A stretch of DNA of 43,855 nt from Oceanospirillaceae bacterium (GCA_013215445.1 JABSRA010000040.1:1-43855), one strand, 5' to 3'. Shown: positions 1-9,113, numbered from the stretch's first letter. The notes: a model not told the origin generated them from the sequence alone. A program made the numbers and translations.

Positions 1-793
1 AGCGGCCATGGATTATAGTGGTTGGGATTGTCTGAATTTTATGACAATTATGCAGAATTTGATTTTCGGTTAAAAAACAATGATTGACCATGAAGTGGGC
101 TTCGTGTCGCGCCAGTGTCCAACAGTGTTGATCATCGGTCCCCGCTTCGACAAAATCGGGATCAGGTTTTAACGTGCAGCAGCGCATTTCCCATGTGGCC
201 CAAGCCTTGGCCAATTTAGTGGCCGCCTGCTGGTCAGCACCGGTTAAAATAGCATAGGCGCCTTGCACTGATACTTGGCTGTCTTCGGTCGGATATGCCC
301 GCTTATATTCAGCCCAGTAATCGGGAAAGATTTTGGTGGCGCCTCCCCCTCCAAAGGTCCAAGTAGCATCTTCAAGACGCGCTAAAAATATACCACGCAA
401 TACCAGCGAGAGAACCTTCTCAGGCTCTGTTTGAGCATAGACCAATGCCAAGGTAGATCCCCAAGAGCCGCCAAATACATGCCAGTTGGCAATCTCTAGC
501 TTCACTCGAATAGCCTCAATATCTTCCACCAAATGCTGGGTAGTATTGTCTTTTAGACTGCCAAAGGGAGTAGACCTGCCACAGCCGCGCTGATCAAAGA
601 GAATGATTCGATATTGGCTGGGATCAAAGAAGCGGCGATCGTTGGTTGAGCAACCTCCCCCGGGTCCACCATGGATAAAAATCACTGGTTGACCATTGGG
701 ATTGCCACACTCTTCAACATAGATATTATGGGTATCATCGACGCTGAGAAAAAAATGTTGATAAGGTTCGATTTCCGGATAAAATTCATGCAT
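1..793 (-). CDS. pip: Proline iminopeptidase, C-terminus cut by window edge
   Basis: An alpha/beta-hydrolase of peptidase family S33, which releases N-terminal proline from peptides in the cytoplasm. The visible N-terminal part, about 264 residues of a family usually near 310-320, starts MHEFYPEIEPY. It carries the oxyanion-hole stretch HGGPGGGCS, the segment FDQRGCGRSTP, the nucleophile elbow GGSWGSTLAL (Ser in GGSWGS) and, near the edge, IPTTIIHGR, which normally precedes the catalytic Asp. The catalytic Asp and His lie beyond base 1. The reading frame is open throughout. It is the last minus-strand gene visible and follows amaB after a hairpin at 917-944, so it is probably not strictly part of the amaAB unit. 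Confidence 0.9.
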   Translation of the reverse strand, partial: MHEFYPEIEPYQHFFLSVDDTHNIYVEECGNPNGQPVIFIHGGPGGGCSTNDRRFFDPSQYRIILFDQRGCGRSTPFGSLKDNTTQHLVEDIEAIRVKLEIANWHVFGGSWGSTLALVYAQTEPEKVLSLVLRGIFLARLEDATWTFGGGGATKIFPDYWAEYKRAYPTEDSQVSVQGAYAILTGADQQAATKLAKAWATWEMRCCTLKPDPDFVEAGTDDQHCWTLARHEAHFMVNHCFLTENQILHNCHKIQTIPTTIIHGR

Positions 794-916
794 AGATTAT
801 TTCCTATTGAGGGTTATGTTTATCCTAACTTGAGGAAAACTAACTGCAAACTAAATTTTATAAATACTGGCAATTATTTGCATGCAAGAATATGGAGCCG
901 GCTTCGCAATATAGCG

Positions 917-944
917 CAGAGAAGACCCTGCTAGATCTTCTCTG
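917..944 (-). terminator. Hairpin between amaB and pip
   Basis: A perfect 9-bp stem (CAGAGAAGA at 917-925 pairing with TCTTCTCTG at 936-944) with a 10-nt loop, about 20 bases past the amaB stop codon. There is no clear T-run on the minus-strand side, so it may stabilise the 3' end or work with Rho rather than act as a classic intrinsic terminator. Confidence 0.5.
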
Positions 945-964
945 ACGTTTTACCTTAAAGTTTG

Positions 965-2476
965 CTACAGTGATGAAAAATCAAACTTAATCCCCTGCGC
1001 CAAAGGCAGCTCTTTAGAATAATTTAAGGTCGAGGTCATACGTCTCATATAAACTTTCCAAGCATCGGAGCCACTCTCTCGCCCTCCTCCGGTTTCTTTC
1101 TCGCCACCAAAGGCACCGCCAATTTCGGCACCTGATGTGCCAATATTAACATTGGCTATGCCACAGTCACTGCCAGATTCAGAAGTGAAAATTTCAGCTT
1201 CGAGTACATCGCGGGTAAATATCGCCGAGGAGAGCCCCTGAGGCACGTCATTTTGCCGATTAATTGCATCATCAAGGTCAGTGTATTTGAAAACATACAA
1301 GATAGGAGCAAAGGTCTCCTCGCGAATATTATCAACACTGCCCTGCATTTCTACTAGGGCAGGCTTTACATAATAAGCCTCGGGGTACTGTTCGGTTAAA
1401 ATGCGTTCTCCACCGACAATATCACCACCGTTTTGTCTGGCTGTGGTCAATGCTAACTGCATTTTATCAAAGGCATCGGCGTCGATTAGGGGGCCCATTA
1501 AGACATTTTCATCGAGGGGGTCGCCAATTTTAACTTGCCCATAGGCATGCTTCAATTTAGGGACTAACTCATCGTAGACGTCAGCGTGCACAAAAATACG
1601 ACGAGTCGTGGTGCAGCGCTGTCCACAAGTACCCACTGCGCCGAAGAAAATACCTTGGAAGGCGATCGAAAGATCGGCCGAGGGAGCCACGATAATAGCG
1701 TTATTTCCACCCAGTTCTAGCAGTGAGCGACCAAAGCGCTGTGCGACTTGAGTCCCTACTATCCTACCCATTGCAGTACTGCCAGTGGCGCTAATCACCG
1801 GCACTTTTTTATTGAGTACCATCTGCTCTCCCGCGGCGCGATCACCTATAATTACCTGCGACAAATTAGCCGGGGCGTCGCTACCAAATTCAACCAGAGC
1901 CTGGGCGAAGATGTTTTGACAGGCGAGTGCAGTGAGGGGCGTTTTCTCAGAGGGCTTCCAGATAACACTGTTGCCACAGACAATCGCCAGCGCAGTATTC
2001 CAGGCCCATACTGCCACTGGGAAGTTAAACGCTGAGATGATGCCAATCGGACCCATAGGCTGCCAGTATTCACGCATTTTGTGGCTGGGGCGCTCAGAGG
2101 CAATCGTCAAACCGTACAACTGGCGGGACAGTCCCACTGCAAAATCGCAGATATCAATCATCTCTTGAACTTCGCCTAAGCCCTCTTGATAGATTTTGCC
2201 GGACTCTAAACTCACCAGCGAGCCCAGCGCCTCTTTCTTCTCTCGCAAAATATTGCCCAGCAGACGAATTAGTTCGCCCCGTCTGGGTGCCGGCACATCG
2301 CGCCACTGCTTAAAGGCGACTTGCGAATTGTTGATTATGCTTTCTATCTCTGCGCTGTTATGGGTTTTAACGGCGCCGATCACAGCCCCGTCGGTCGGGC
2401 TGATTACGGTCATGCCCCCCTGGTTTACGGTGTTGTCATCTAGGCCTAGTTGACGGTAGATTTGCTTCATATCCAT
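965..2476 (-). CDS. amaB: L-piperidine-6-carboxylate (2-aminoadipate semialdehyde) dehydrogenase
   Basis: An NAD-dependent aldehyde dehydrogenase of the ALDH7 (antiquitin) branch, 503 residues, the normal full length. It oxidises 2-aminoadipate 6-semialdehyde, in equilibrium with piperideine-6-carboxylate, to 2-aminoadipate in lysine/pipecolate catabolism. Visible catalytic residues are Asn151 (SAFNFPVAVWAWN), Glu254 (LLELGGNNA) and Cys288 (GTCGQRCTTTRR). The C-terminal segment NVNIGTSGAEIGGAFGGEKE is typical of ALDH7. Start ATG has AAGGT 7 nt upstream. It follows the amaA stop by 5 bases, so the two are co-transcribed. In Pseudomonas putida the equivalent amaA-amaB pair performs consecutive steps, which makes this assignment firmer than the ALDH fold alone. 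Confidence 0.88.
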   Translation of the reverse strand: MDMKQIYRQLGLDDNTVNQGGMTVISPTDGAVIGAVKTHNSAEIESIINNSQVAFKQWRDVPAPRRGELIRLLGNILREKKEALGSLVSLESGKIYQEGLGEVQEMIDICDFAVGLSRQLYGLTIASERPSHKMREYWQPMGPIGIISAFNFPVAVWAWNTALAIVCGNSVIWKPSEKTPLTALACQNIFAQALVEFGSDAPANLSQVIIGDRAAGEQMVLNKKVPVISATGSTAMGRIVGTQVAQRFGRSLLELGGNNAIIVAPSADLSIAFQGIFFGAVGTCGQRCTTTRRIFVHADVYDELVPKLKHAYGQVKIGDPLDENVLMGPLIDADAFDKMQLALTTARQNGGDIVGGERILTEQYPEAYYVKPALVEMQGSVDNIREETFAPILYVFKYTDLDDAINRQNDVPQGLSSAIFTRDVLEAEIFTSESGSDCGIANVNIGTSGAEIGGAFGGEKETGGGRESGSDAWKVYMRRMTSTLNYSKELPLAQGIKFDFSSL

Positions 2477-2481
2477 GTTTG

Positions 2482-3750
2482 TTACCTTAGTAAATGATCG
2501 CTTAAATGCGAAAGCTGGCAGCCAACTTCATAAACTGCCGCCCTTAATTGATTAAAGCTAATTGCTTTTGCCTGATTGATCGGCAAGGCTAATTCAGTTT
2601 TGCTTATTTTGCCGGTGATGTAGTGAGCAAGCTCGCGGCCAGCGACAGTGGCACCGGCAATGCCCCGACCGCTATAACCCATTATTTGCAAAATATTGTT
2701 ATCTATTTCTATAACTTGCGGAATATTATTACTGCTTTTAGCTATCCGCCCTGACCAACCATATTGGTACTCTAGTTGCCCGAGTGCCGGGAACGTTTTA
2801 CTCACCACGTGTTGAGACCAACGTTTAAACCCCTGTGCATCACCACAGTGGATATTACCCACAGTGCCGATAATTAACCGTCCCGCTGCATCGGTTCTGA
2901 AAGAGCGCATCACAGTGCCTGTATCCCAGCAGCCCTGATTGCTCGGCAGAGCTTGCTGACGTTGCTCTACGCTCAGCGGTTGACTCGCTAATTGCGAGTA
3001 ATACAAAGGGGTATAGAGGTCTTGGTTATAACTCAATTGCTGCTCGTAAGCGTTGGTTGCCAAGATAACTTTGCTGGCGATAATTTGTGATTGACCCGTG
3101 CTTATTACTAGTTTTTCTCCCTGTTTATCGATGGCACAAACCTGTGTTTGGCTATAAATTTTTGCCCCAGCTAAGCTTGCTAAACGGGCCAGTTCTCGAC
3201 AGTATTTTAGCGGTTGTAAAGTCCCAGCTCGACTGTCTTGAAGGGCACCAAAATAACCGCTGGCCTGAGTTTTAGCATAAACCGTGGCTTTATCCAGCAG
3301 CTCAAGTTTGGCCCCATAAACTTCGAGTTGGCTTTGTCGCTGGTGTAAATACTGCATCGCCGCTACAGAGTGAGCTAAGTGCAAGGTGCCGTTGTTTAAA
3401 AAATCGCAGTCGAGCTGGTGATCTTTAATTAACTTAGCGACGTACAGCGGCGCATCAATTAGTAATTGGTTTAAGGCCCGCCCCGCCGTTACCCCAAGCA
3501 ATTTTTCCGCCTGTTGCGGCATAATCCACAGTCCGGCATTGGTCAGACCGACACTGCGCCCCGAAGCTCCAGAGCCTATATGGCTGGCCTCTACTACCGC
3601 GACATTCACTCCCTGTTGGGCTAAATGTAGCGCGCTAGATAAACCACTATAACCGGCGCCCACCACTAGTACATCGACGTTGATATCCAAATCGAGCGGG
3701 TAAGTCGTCAGTTGCTGCTCGTTTTGCCACCAGAGGTTTTCCAAATTCAT
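2482..3750 (-). CDS. amaA: L-pipecolate oxidase (FAD-dependent, DAO family)
   Basis: An FAD-dependent oxidoreductase of the D-amino-acid oxidase/glycine oxidase fold, 422 residues from the chosen ATG. The dinucleotide-binding motif DVLVVGAGYSGLSSALHL lies near residues 25-42, followed by GASGRSVGLTNAGLW. The C-terminal flavin-contact segment is MGYSGRGIAGATVAGRELA. It resembles Pseudomonas AmaA, which oxidises L-pipecolate to piperideine-6-carboxylate, and the next gene encodes the dehydrogenase for that product. The frame stays open to a TTG at 3792, but ATG at 3750 matches the usual short leader before the Rossmann motif; neither start has a well-spaced ribosome-binding site. Other amine or amino-acid oxidases share the fold, so the substrate rests on the amaB neighbour. 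Confidence 0.83.
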   Translation of the reverse strand: MNLENLWWQNEQQLTTYPLDLDINVDVLVVGAGYSGLSSALHLAQQGVNVAVVEASHIGSGASGRSVGLTNAGLWIMPQQAEKLLGVTAGRALNQLLIDAPLYVAKLIKDHQLDCDFLNNGTLHLAHSVAAMQYLHQRQSQLEVYGAKLELLDKATVYAKTQASGYFGALQDSRAGTLQPLKYCRELARLASLAGAKIYSQTQVCAIDKQGEKLVISTGQSQIIASKVILATNAYEQQLSYNQDLYTPLYYSQLASQPLSVEQRQQALPSNQGCWDTGTVMRSFRTDAAGRLIIGTVGNIHCGDAQGFKRWSQHVVSKTFPALGQLEYQYGWSGRIAKSSNNIPQVIEIDNNILQIMGYSGRGIAGATVAGRELAHYITGKISKTELALPINQAKAISFNQLRAAVYEVGCQLSHLSDHLLR

Positions 3751-4187
3751 TCCCTGTTTAAAGGTGTAAGTTAAAGTAATACGTGGCCGCAACTGTTTTT
3801 CATCTGTTTAAATGTGCTCAAAGCCCTGTTCTTTTATGCCATTAGTCATTACGACAAAAACTACCTGATGAATGATTTATAACTTGTCTATTGAACTACA
3901 GACAATCAATAACATGATAAATAACAGCCCCTAAATTATTCAATTTTGGTTACTAATGCAACTGATCAGGGCTTAGTTTACCGCTTAGTTTTTCTATAGG
4001 GGGTATAGGCAAAAAATGGGTTTCTTAGAAGCAGGCTCAAAAAGCAGTGTGGATGTTACGATAAAACATAAGGTTGCTGCTGTAACGGTCAATAGCAACA
4101 ATATAAAACTTAAAAAGCATAAGGTGTCATTATAAATGGCGATAAATTATTGATTTTGTAAGGTAATGCTTGGTAATCATTACACCA
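3751..4187. other. Gap upstream of amaA, no gene seen
   Basis: A 437-base AT-rich interval between amaA and the first solute-binding protein gene. It should contain the amaA promoter, since amaA is the first gene of its unit. I see no convincing coding frame, RNA gene or strong hairpin. Short repeated elements (e.g. AGCAACAATATA) are too weak to call. Confidence 0.5.
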
Positions 4188-4964
4188 CTAGTTTAAATTA
4201 ATGGCCGCGGTACGTAACCTTTGCAAGGTCCCATCCGCTTGCATATCTTGCATTATTTGGTTTAATTCACTGCTAAAGTTGGCGGGAAAGTTTTCTAGGG
4301 CTCTCCTGGAAAGTGCGATATAAGTGTTTTTAATAGGGGCCACTGCTGGGGATAGCTTTCTTATGGTATTTTCCAACTGGTATTGTTTTAAATAATAACT
4401 GGTTGCAAATGCATCGAAGTCAAAGCCATCGACTCTTTTATTGAGTAAGAGTTTAATCAATTGGTGGATATCTTCTGTTTCGATAATCGTCAACATGCCC
4501 TGTTGCAATAAAGTTTGATAGCCGGGAGTCAGAATAAACCCCCTTTTTTTGGTAATAGTTTTACCGGCTAAATTAGCCAGGGAAAAGCTCTGTAGAGCAC
4601 TGCTACTTAATACAAACAAATGTGAAGTGATTCCTGTGAGCTGGACTCTCTTCAAAAAAAGCGCGTATTCATTTCTACTCTGGGTATAGAAAGTGCCGAT
4701 CATGGCTGTCACTTGGCCTCTTTCAGTCAAGCTTAGCATTCGTTTAAAAGGCACTAATTGAATTTTTACCTGGTAACCCGCCCGGTCGAACAGCTCTCGC
4801 ACGATATCGTTGTATAACCCTTTGGCTTGGTTGTCTTGCATATAACTGTAAGGTTTATAGTTTTCGATACCCGCCAAATAAACTGTCTTATTCTCAGACG
4901 CAGTCAGCCAAGATGGACTCAATAGAGTGATAATAACGGTTATTATTTTTAGTTGTTTAAGCAT
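4188..4964 (-). CDS. Periplasmic solute-binding protein, family 3 (copy A)
   Basis: A 258-residue exported protein of the SBP_bac_3 type, as found in polar amino-acid ABC systems. It opens with a signal peptide (MLKQLKIITVIITLL, cleavage probably near LTAS-EN), then a GIENYKPYSYMQDNQAKGLY start and the typical IVRELFDRAGY segment. No ABC permease or ATPase gene is nearby, so it may serve a distant transporter or be one of the stand-alone periplasmic binding proteins common in marine gammaproteobacteria. The frame extends to 5009, but alignment with copy B (5450-6226) and matching upstream sequence (TTTAATGGTG versus TTTAATAGTG) put the start at 4964. Ligand unknown. Confidence 0.8.
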   Translation of the reverse strand: MLKQLKIITVIITLLSPSWLTASENKTVYLAGIENYKPYSYMQDNQAKGLYNDIVRELFDRAGYQVKIQLVPFKRMLSLTERGQVTAMIGTFYTQSRNEYALFLKRVQLTGITSHLFVLSSSALQSFSLANLAGKTITKKRGFILTPGYQTLLQQGMLTIIETEDIHQLIKLLLNKRVDGFDFDAFATSYYLKQYQLENTIRKLSPAVAPIKNTYIALSRRALENFPANFSSELNQIMQDMQADGTLQRLRTAAINLN

Positions 4965-5449
4965 TTTAAACACCATTAAATAAAGTAATACATGAATATA
5001 GAATAACATTAACGCATTTAAATGAACGGAAACTTAATGCAATTTTAGGTTTTATTTAATACTGTTGTTTGAAATCGACCAATTAGAGGTGTTTTAATAG
5101 CGACATCCACAACCCCGTGTTGTCTGGTATATAAATCATCAAAAAGAAAAATCGAGCACAGCAAGTTGCAGGGGATCAACCCCTTGATGAATTAATAGTA
5201 GAGCAGCTGATTTAATGATTTTTACAGCGGTGGTATCGCAGATAAAATTTTTATTAGAAGCGGATTCCGACAACGATGGGAGTATTACGAATACAGTCGA
5301 TTACTTTAAGCGCCGATAGCAGCACCAATATAGGTGCGAAGAAACTAGCAATCACACTAAGTAATGATTGTAGCAAGATGAATTTACAACAAATATCTTA
5401 AAAATAATTGAGAAGAGCCACAATTGAGCATCAATGCAAAAATCGCTGC
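4965..5449. other. Gap between tandem binding-protein genes; duplicated promoter region
   Basis: The first ~110 bases upstream of copy A (about 4965-5075) align by eye with those upstream of copy B (about 6227-6335). Both contain GAATAACATTA and then TTTATTTAATAC near the same distance. This suggests the duplication included the promoter. The remainder (5080-5449) shows no supported gene. Confidence 0.5.
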
Positions 5450-6226
5450 TTACTGAGAATTCATTGCCTTGATACGCATTTTTTGCAAGGTTCCATCTGC
5501 TTGCATGTCCTGCATTATCTGGTTCAATCCGCGACTGAAATTGGCCGGAAATTTTTTCAGAGCTATCCTGGAAAGTGCGATATAAGTATTTCTAACCGGG
5601 GCCACTGGCGGGGATAGCTTTCGTATTGTATTTTCCAACTTATATTGCTTTAGATAATAATTGGTGGCAAACGCATCAAAGTCAAAGCCATCCACTCTTT
5701 TGTTGACCAATAGATTTATAAATTGGTGAATACCTTCTGTTTCGATAATCGTTAACTCGCCCTGTTGCACTAACTCTGCATAGCCGGGTGTCAGTATAAA
5801 GCCTCTTTTTTTAGTAATGGTTTTACCGGCTAAATTAGCCAGGGAAAAGTGCTGTAGAGGGCTGTCATTTAAGACAAACAAATTTTTAGAAATTTCTGTG
5901 AGTTGGATTTTCTGCAAAAAAAGCGCATATTCATTTCTACTCTGAGAGTAGAAAGTACCGATCATTGCTGTCACTTGACCTCTCTCAGTCAAGTTCAACA
6001 TCCGTTTAAAGGGCACTAATCTAATATTAACGTTATAACCGGCCCGGTCGAAAAGCTCTCGAACGATGTCGTTGTACAATCCTTGGGCCCGATTATCTTG
6101 CATATAACTGTAAGGTTGATAGTTTTGGATACCCGCTAAATGAACGGTGATTTTCTCAGAGGCCACTAGCCAAGATGAGACCAATAAAGTGGCAACTACC
6201 ATTACTATTTTCAGCTGCTGATACAT
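5450..6226 (-). CDS. Periplasmic solute-binding protein, family 3 (copy B)
   Basis: A 258-residue paralogue of copy A, about 80% identical by eye and the same length. The signal peptide is MYQQLKIVMVVATLLVSSWL, with cleavage likely near VAS-EK. Stretches such as GLYNDIVRELFDRAGY, LVPFKRML and KRVDGFDFDAFAT are identical or nearly so in both copies. Differences concentrate around the middle (SKNLFVLNDSPLQ versus SHLFVLSSSALQ) and the C-terminus. It has its own upstream region and is separated from copy A by almost 500 bases, so the copies are probably transcribed independently. Ligand unknown; no permease or ATPase gene adjoins it. Confidence 0.8.
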   Translation of the reverse strand: MYQQLKIVMVVATLLVSSWLVASEKITVHLAGIQNYQPYSYMQDNRAQGLYNDIVRELFDRAGYNVNIRLVPFKRMLNLTERGQVTAMIGTFYSQSRNEYALFLQKIQLTEISKNLFVLNDSPLQHFSLANLAGKTITKKRGFILTPGYAELVQQGELTIIETEGIHQFINLLVNKRVDGFDFDAFATNYYLKQYKLENTIRKLSPPVAPVRNTYIALSRIALKKFPANFSRGLNQIMQDMQADGTLQKMRIKAMNSQ

Positions 6227-6429
6227 ATAATCACTATTAAATTAAAGACTAATGATCACAGAATAACATTACTTTCAATAAATGAACCAAATCTTAATTG
6301 TGATATGGCGTTTATTTAATACAATTGTTTTAAAACGATTAATGATACTCTGGTGCCGGTATTAGCTCAAAGGCAATAATTAATAATATAAATGCTAGAT
6401 TGCTTGGTTTATAGGCGCTGCTTAACGCC

Positions 6430-6900
6430 TTATTGTGACCCCATAGTGGTAGGCATTTTAATTGCAATTACCTGCCCCCTCGCGCAAATAACACCCGCTG
6501 CAGACAACGTAATATCGATGACTATTTTGCGCGCTTTAACCTCGACAAATGAGCCGATCAATTCAAGTTCAACTCCCATTGGGGTGGGTGCCACATACCG
6601 AACATTGAGGGTGCCGGTGACGAATCGCATCGCCGGCGATGAACCGAGCTCCCTGCCCGCTTGCTTAAAGGCCATGGCGGATGCGCTACCAGTGCCATGG
6701 CAATCGATCAGTGACGCTATCAGGCCGCCGTAGACAAAGCCTGGAATAGCGGTATGTTCGGCCAGTGGGGTAAAGTGGGCAATGCTCTGCTGGTTATACC
6801 AATAACTTTTTAACTGATGGCCGTGTGGATTGTTTTTACCACAGCCAAAACAGTGGCTCAAATCATCGGGATAGGCATCTTGAAAGGCTAGTTCAGTCAT
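6430..6900 (-). CDS. PaaI/4HBT-family thioesterase (hotdog fold)
   Basis: A 156-residue single-hotdog protein of the acyl-CoA thioesterase superfamily, which hydrolyses acyl- or aroyl-CoA to free acid and CoA. The N-terminus carries CFGCGKNNPHG, common in this PaaI-like group. The core HTAIPGFVYGGLIASLIDCHG corresponds to the family segment that contains the hotdog helix and active-site Asp. Start ATG has AGGAG 6 nt upstream. It is the last gene of the liv/CoA-ligase operon, 20 bases after the PaaK-like gene. It may recycle CoA from dead-end thioesters made by the two ligases; that role is inferred from position. Confidence 0.82.
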   Translation of the reverse strand: MTELAFQDAYPDDLSHCFGCGKNNPHGHQLKSYWYNQQSIAHFTPLAEHTAIPGFVYGGLIASLIDCHGTGSASAMAFKQAGRELGSSPAMRFVTGTLNVRYVAPTPMGVELELIGSFVEVKARKIVIDITLSAAGVICARGQVIAIKMPTTMGSQ

Positions 6901-6920
6901 TTGTCTCTCCTAAAGTTAAA

Positions 6921-8168
6921 TTAGCCAATGTCGCGTTGATCATCAATCACTTTGCCATCATCAGCTAAGCTGTTGATAGCTACCAGCTCTACTGAGCCGT
7001 TTAATTTAGTGACATTGTTTAAGCTTATGGCTATTTCTGTACACAAGCGTTCTCGCTCTAATTGGCTGATAGCACTATCAACTTCGCATCGTAGTAACAT
7101 TTGATCATTGTGATTTAGCTGTGTGACGACCAGCCTAGCCTTGATGATCTGCCCTTGCGACTGACGTATTTTTTCGATTTGTTGGGGGTGCACGAACATA
7201 CCTTTTACCTTAGTAGTCTGATCGGCGCGGCCCATCCAGCCTTTAATACGCATGTTAGTGCGACCGCATTCGCTAGTGCCCGGTAGTAATGCTGATAAAT
7301 CCCCAGTGGCGAAGCGTAATAAAGGGTAATCCCGATTAAAGCTGGTTACCACCACCTCACCAATTTCTCCTTCAGCGACGGGTTCTGAGGAGCCTGGGCG
7401 GACAATCTCAACGAGAATACCCTCGGCAATAATCAGCCCTTGGTGCGGATCGCTTTCATAGCCGATAAGGCCAACGTCAGCGGTAGCGTACGCCTGTAAT
7501 GCCAATATGCCAGCAGCTTTAAACTCGGCTCTTAAAGGAGGGAGAAAAGCCTCCCCTGTCACTAACGCTTTTTTGATGCTGGATATATCGCGATTATTGG
7601 CTTTAGCTTTATCGAGCAGTATTTTCAAAAAGGACGGAGTGCCGCAATATCCCTCAGGTTTTAGGTTTTCTATTACATCTAACTGCTGCACACTTTGTCC
7701 AGGTCCCGCTGGAATAACGGTACAACCACAGGCTCTAGCGCCCGAGTCGAGAATAAAGCCCCCCGGAGTTAAGTGATAACTCAGACAATTTTGCACTTTA
7801 TCGCCACTTCTAAACCCTGCCGCATAAAAAGCTTGCCCCAGACGCCACCAATCATCAGTAGTACGCTCTGGATCGTTGATAGGGCCGGGAGATTGAAAGA
7901 TTCGATCAACGCTTGCCGCTCTGGCATTTAAGCCAGCAAAAGGCGTGTGCCGCTGCTGCATGTCGATCAAGTCAGACTTGCGGATAATTGGCAGTGTCGC
8001 CAACTGCGCCCTACTGTCTATCTTGCTGGCATCTATGTCCGCTAGGCTTTTAGCGTAATATTCACATTCTTGTTTGGCATAATTAATCAAAGGCGTGAGC
8101 TGCGATAGCAACTGCTGTTCGCGCTCGAGGCTCGGCTGGATTTCTTGTGCACTGAAATATAGGTTCAT
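6921..8168 (-). CDS. PaaK-like (phenylacetate-CoA ligase family) adenylate-forming enzyme
   Basis: A 415-residue ANL-superfamily protein of the PaaK branch, which normally activates aryl acids to CoA thioesters via an acyl-adenylate. Visible motifs are AYATADVGLIGYESD (A5-like), YPLLRFATGDLSALLPG (A7/A8 region) and GWMGRADQTTKVKGMFVHP before the C-terminal domain. The phosphate-binding loop, usually SSGTTGKPT, reads SPGPINDPE at about residues 93-101, so the Thr/Gly-rich loop and its Lys are missing. Activity is therefore less certain than the fold. It sits between livF and the thioesterase. ATG at 8168 is chosen over an in-frame GTG at 8177. Confidence 0.8.
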   Translation of the reverse strand: MNLYFSAQEIQPSLEREQQLLSQLTPLINYAKQECEYYAKSLADIDASKIDSRAQLATLPIIRKSDLIDMQQRHTPFAGLNARAASVDRIFQSPGPINDPERTTDDWWRLGQAFYAAGFRSGDKVQNCLSYHLTPGGFILDSGARACGCTVIPAGPGQSVQQLDVIENLKPEGYCGTPSFLKILLDKAKANNRDISSIKKALVTGEAFLPPLRAEFKAAGILALQAYATADVGLIGYESDPHQGLIIAEGILVEIVRPGSSEPVAEGEIGEVVVTSFNRDYPLLRFATGDLSALLPGTSECGRTNMRIKGWMGRADQTTKVKGMFVHPQQIEKIRQSQGQIIKARLVVTQLNHNDQMLLRCEVDSAISQLERERLCTEIAISLNNVTKLNGSVELVAINSLADDGKVIDDQRDIG

Positions 8169-8210
8169 AAGACTCACTTAATTTTTGATCAAAAACAATC
8201 TTAGTTTTTG

Positions 8211-9032
8211 TTACAACCAGCGTTTACGACGCTTGTAAGATTTTAAGTTTTTAAAACTCTTGCGCTCTTCATTGCCACCACCGAGATAAAACTCTTTGAC
8301 ATCTTCGTTATTCATCAACTGCTCGGTAGGGCCGTCTAAGACTATTTTCCCCGATTCCATAATGTAGCCATAATCGGCGGCGCGCAGTGCGTAGTTGGCA
8401 TTTTGCTCTACCAGTAACATGGTGATGCCCTGGTCTTTATTGATCTTTTTGATAATCGAAAAGACTTCTTTAACCAACAATGGCGATAGCCCCATCGAGG
8501 GTTCATCTAAGCAAATCATCTTCGGTCTCGCCATTAATGCGCGGCCGATTGCCAGCATCTGCTGTTCTCCACCGGATAGATAACCGGCCAATCCGGTGCG
8601 TTCCTTAAGACGTGGAAAATAGTCAAACACCATCTCTATATCCGACTTAATATTAGCATCGTTACGGGTGTAAGCGCCCAATCTTAAATTCTCAATAGAG
8701 GTCATATCTTCAATGATTCTACGCCCTTCCATCACCTGAAAAATACCGGTTCGCACTATTTCATCGGCGAGTTTTTTATCGATCCGCTCGCCCATAAAAT
8801 GAATATCACCGCGAGTTACTTCACCATCTTCGGTTCTCAATAGACCGGATATAGCCTTCAAGGTGGTCGATTTACCCGCGCCATTGGGACCTAGCAGTGT
8901 GACTACCCCCCCCTCAGGTACTTCTAAGCTAACCCCGCGAAGTACTTGAATAACTTCATCGTAAACCACTTCAATATTGTTAACTGATAGCAGCGGTGTG
9001 GCTGTTGCTGCTTTAATTGCCGGTTGTGACAT
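8211..9032 (-). CDS. livF: Branched-chain-type ABC transporter ATPase (LivF-like)
   Basis: A cytoplasmic ABC ATPase of the LivF subgroup, 273 residues. It has Walker A GPNGAGKST, signature LSGGEQQMLAIGRALMARP and Walker B MICLDEPSMGL, followed by the H-loop region replaced by the LivF-typical LLVEQNANYAL. The C-terminus has an unusual basic tail (SFKNLKSYKRRKRWL). The frame reaches 9113, but ATG 9032 has a near-ideal AGGAG 5 nt upstream and matches family length. It pairs with livG, livH, livM and livK in the same operon. It is separated from livK by 116 bases that contain a strong hairpin (9114-9133). Confidence 0.9.
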   Translation of the reverse strand: MSQPAIKAATATPLLSVNNIEVVYDEVIQVLRGVSLEVPEGGVVTLLGPNGAGKSTTLKAISGLLRTEDGEVTRGDIHFMGERIDKKLADEIVRTGIFQVMEGRRIIEDMTSIENLRLGAYTRNDANIKSDIEMVFDYFPRLKERTGLAGYLSGGEQQMLAIGRALMARPKMICLDEPSMGLSPLLVKEVFSIIKKINKDQGITMLLVEQNANYALRAADYGYIMESGKIVLDGPTEQLMNNEDVKEFYLGGGNEERKSFKNLKSYKRRKRWL

Positions 9033-9113
9033 ATAAACTCCTGCTGTTAGGAACATGCGAATAAGTCCAATTTTATCTCTGCGCTTGGCACTTATTCGGA
9101 TGTTTCTTGGCAA

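Noticed and set aside
1748..2453. Several frames of 78-95 codons on both strands inside amaB
   Set aside because: They overlap a full-length, motif-complete aldehyde dehydrogenase and have no family features or ribosome-binding sites.
3751..3792. TTG start at 3792 for the pipecolate oxidase
   Set aside because: It would add 14 residues not expected before the FAD motif and has no clear ribosome-binding site; ATG 3750 is preferred, though its own site is also imperfect.
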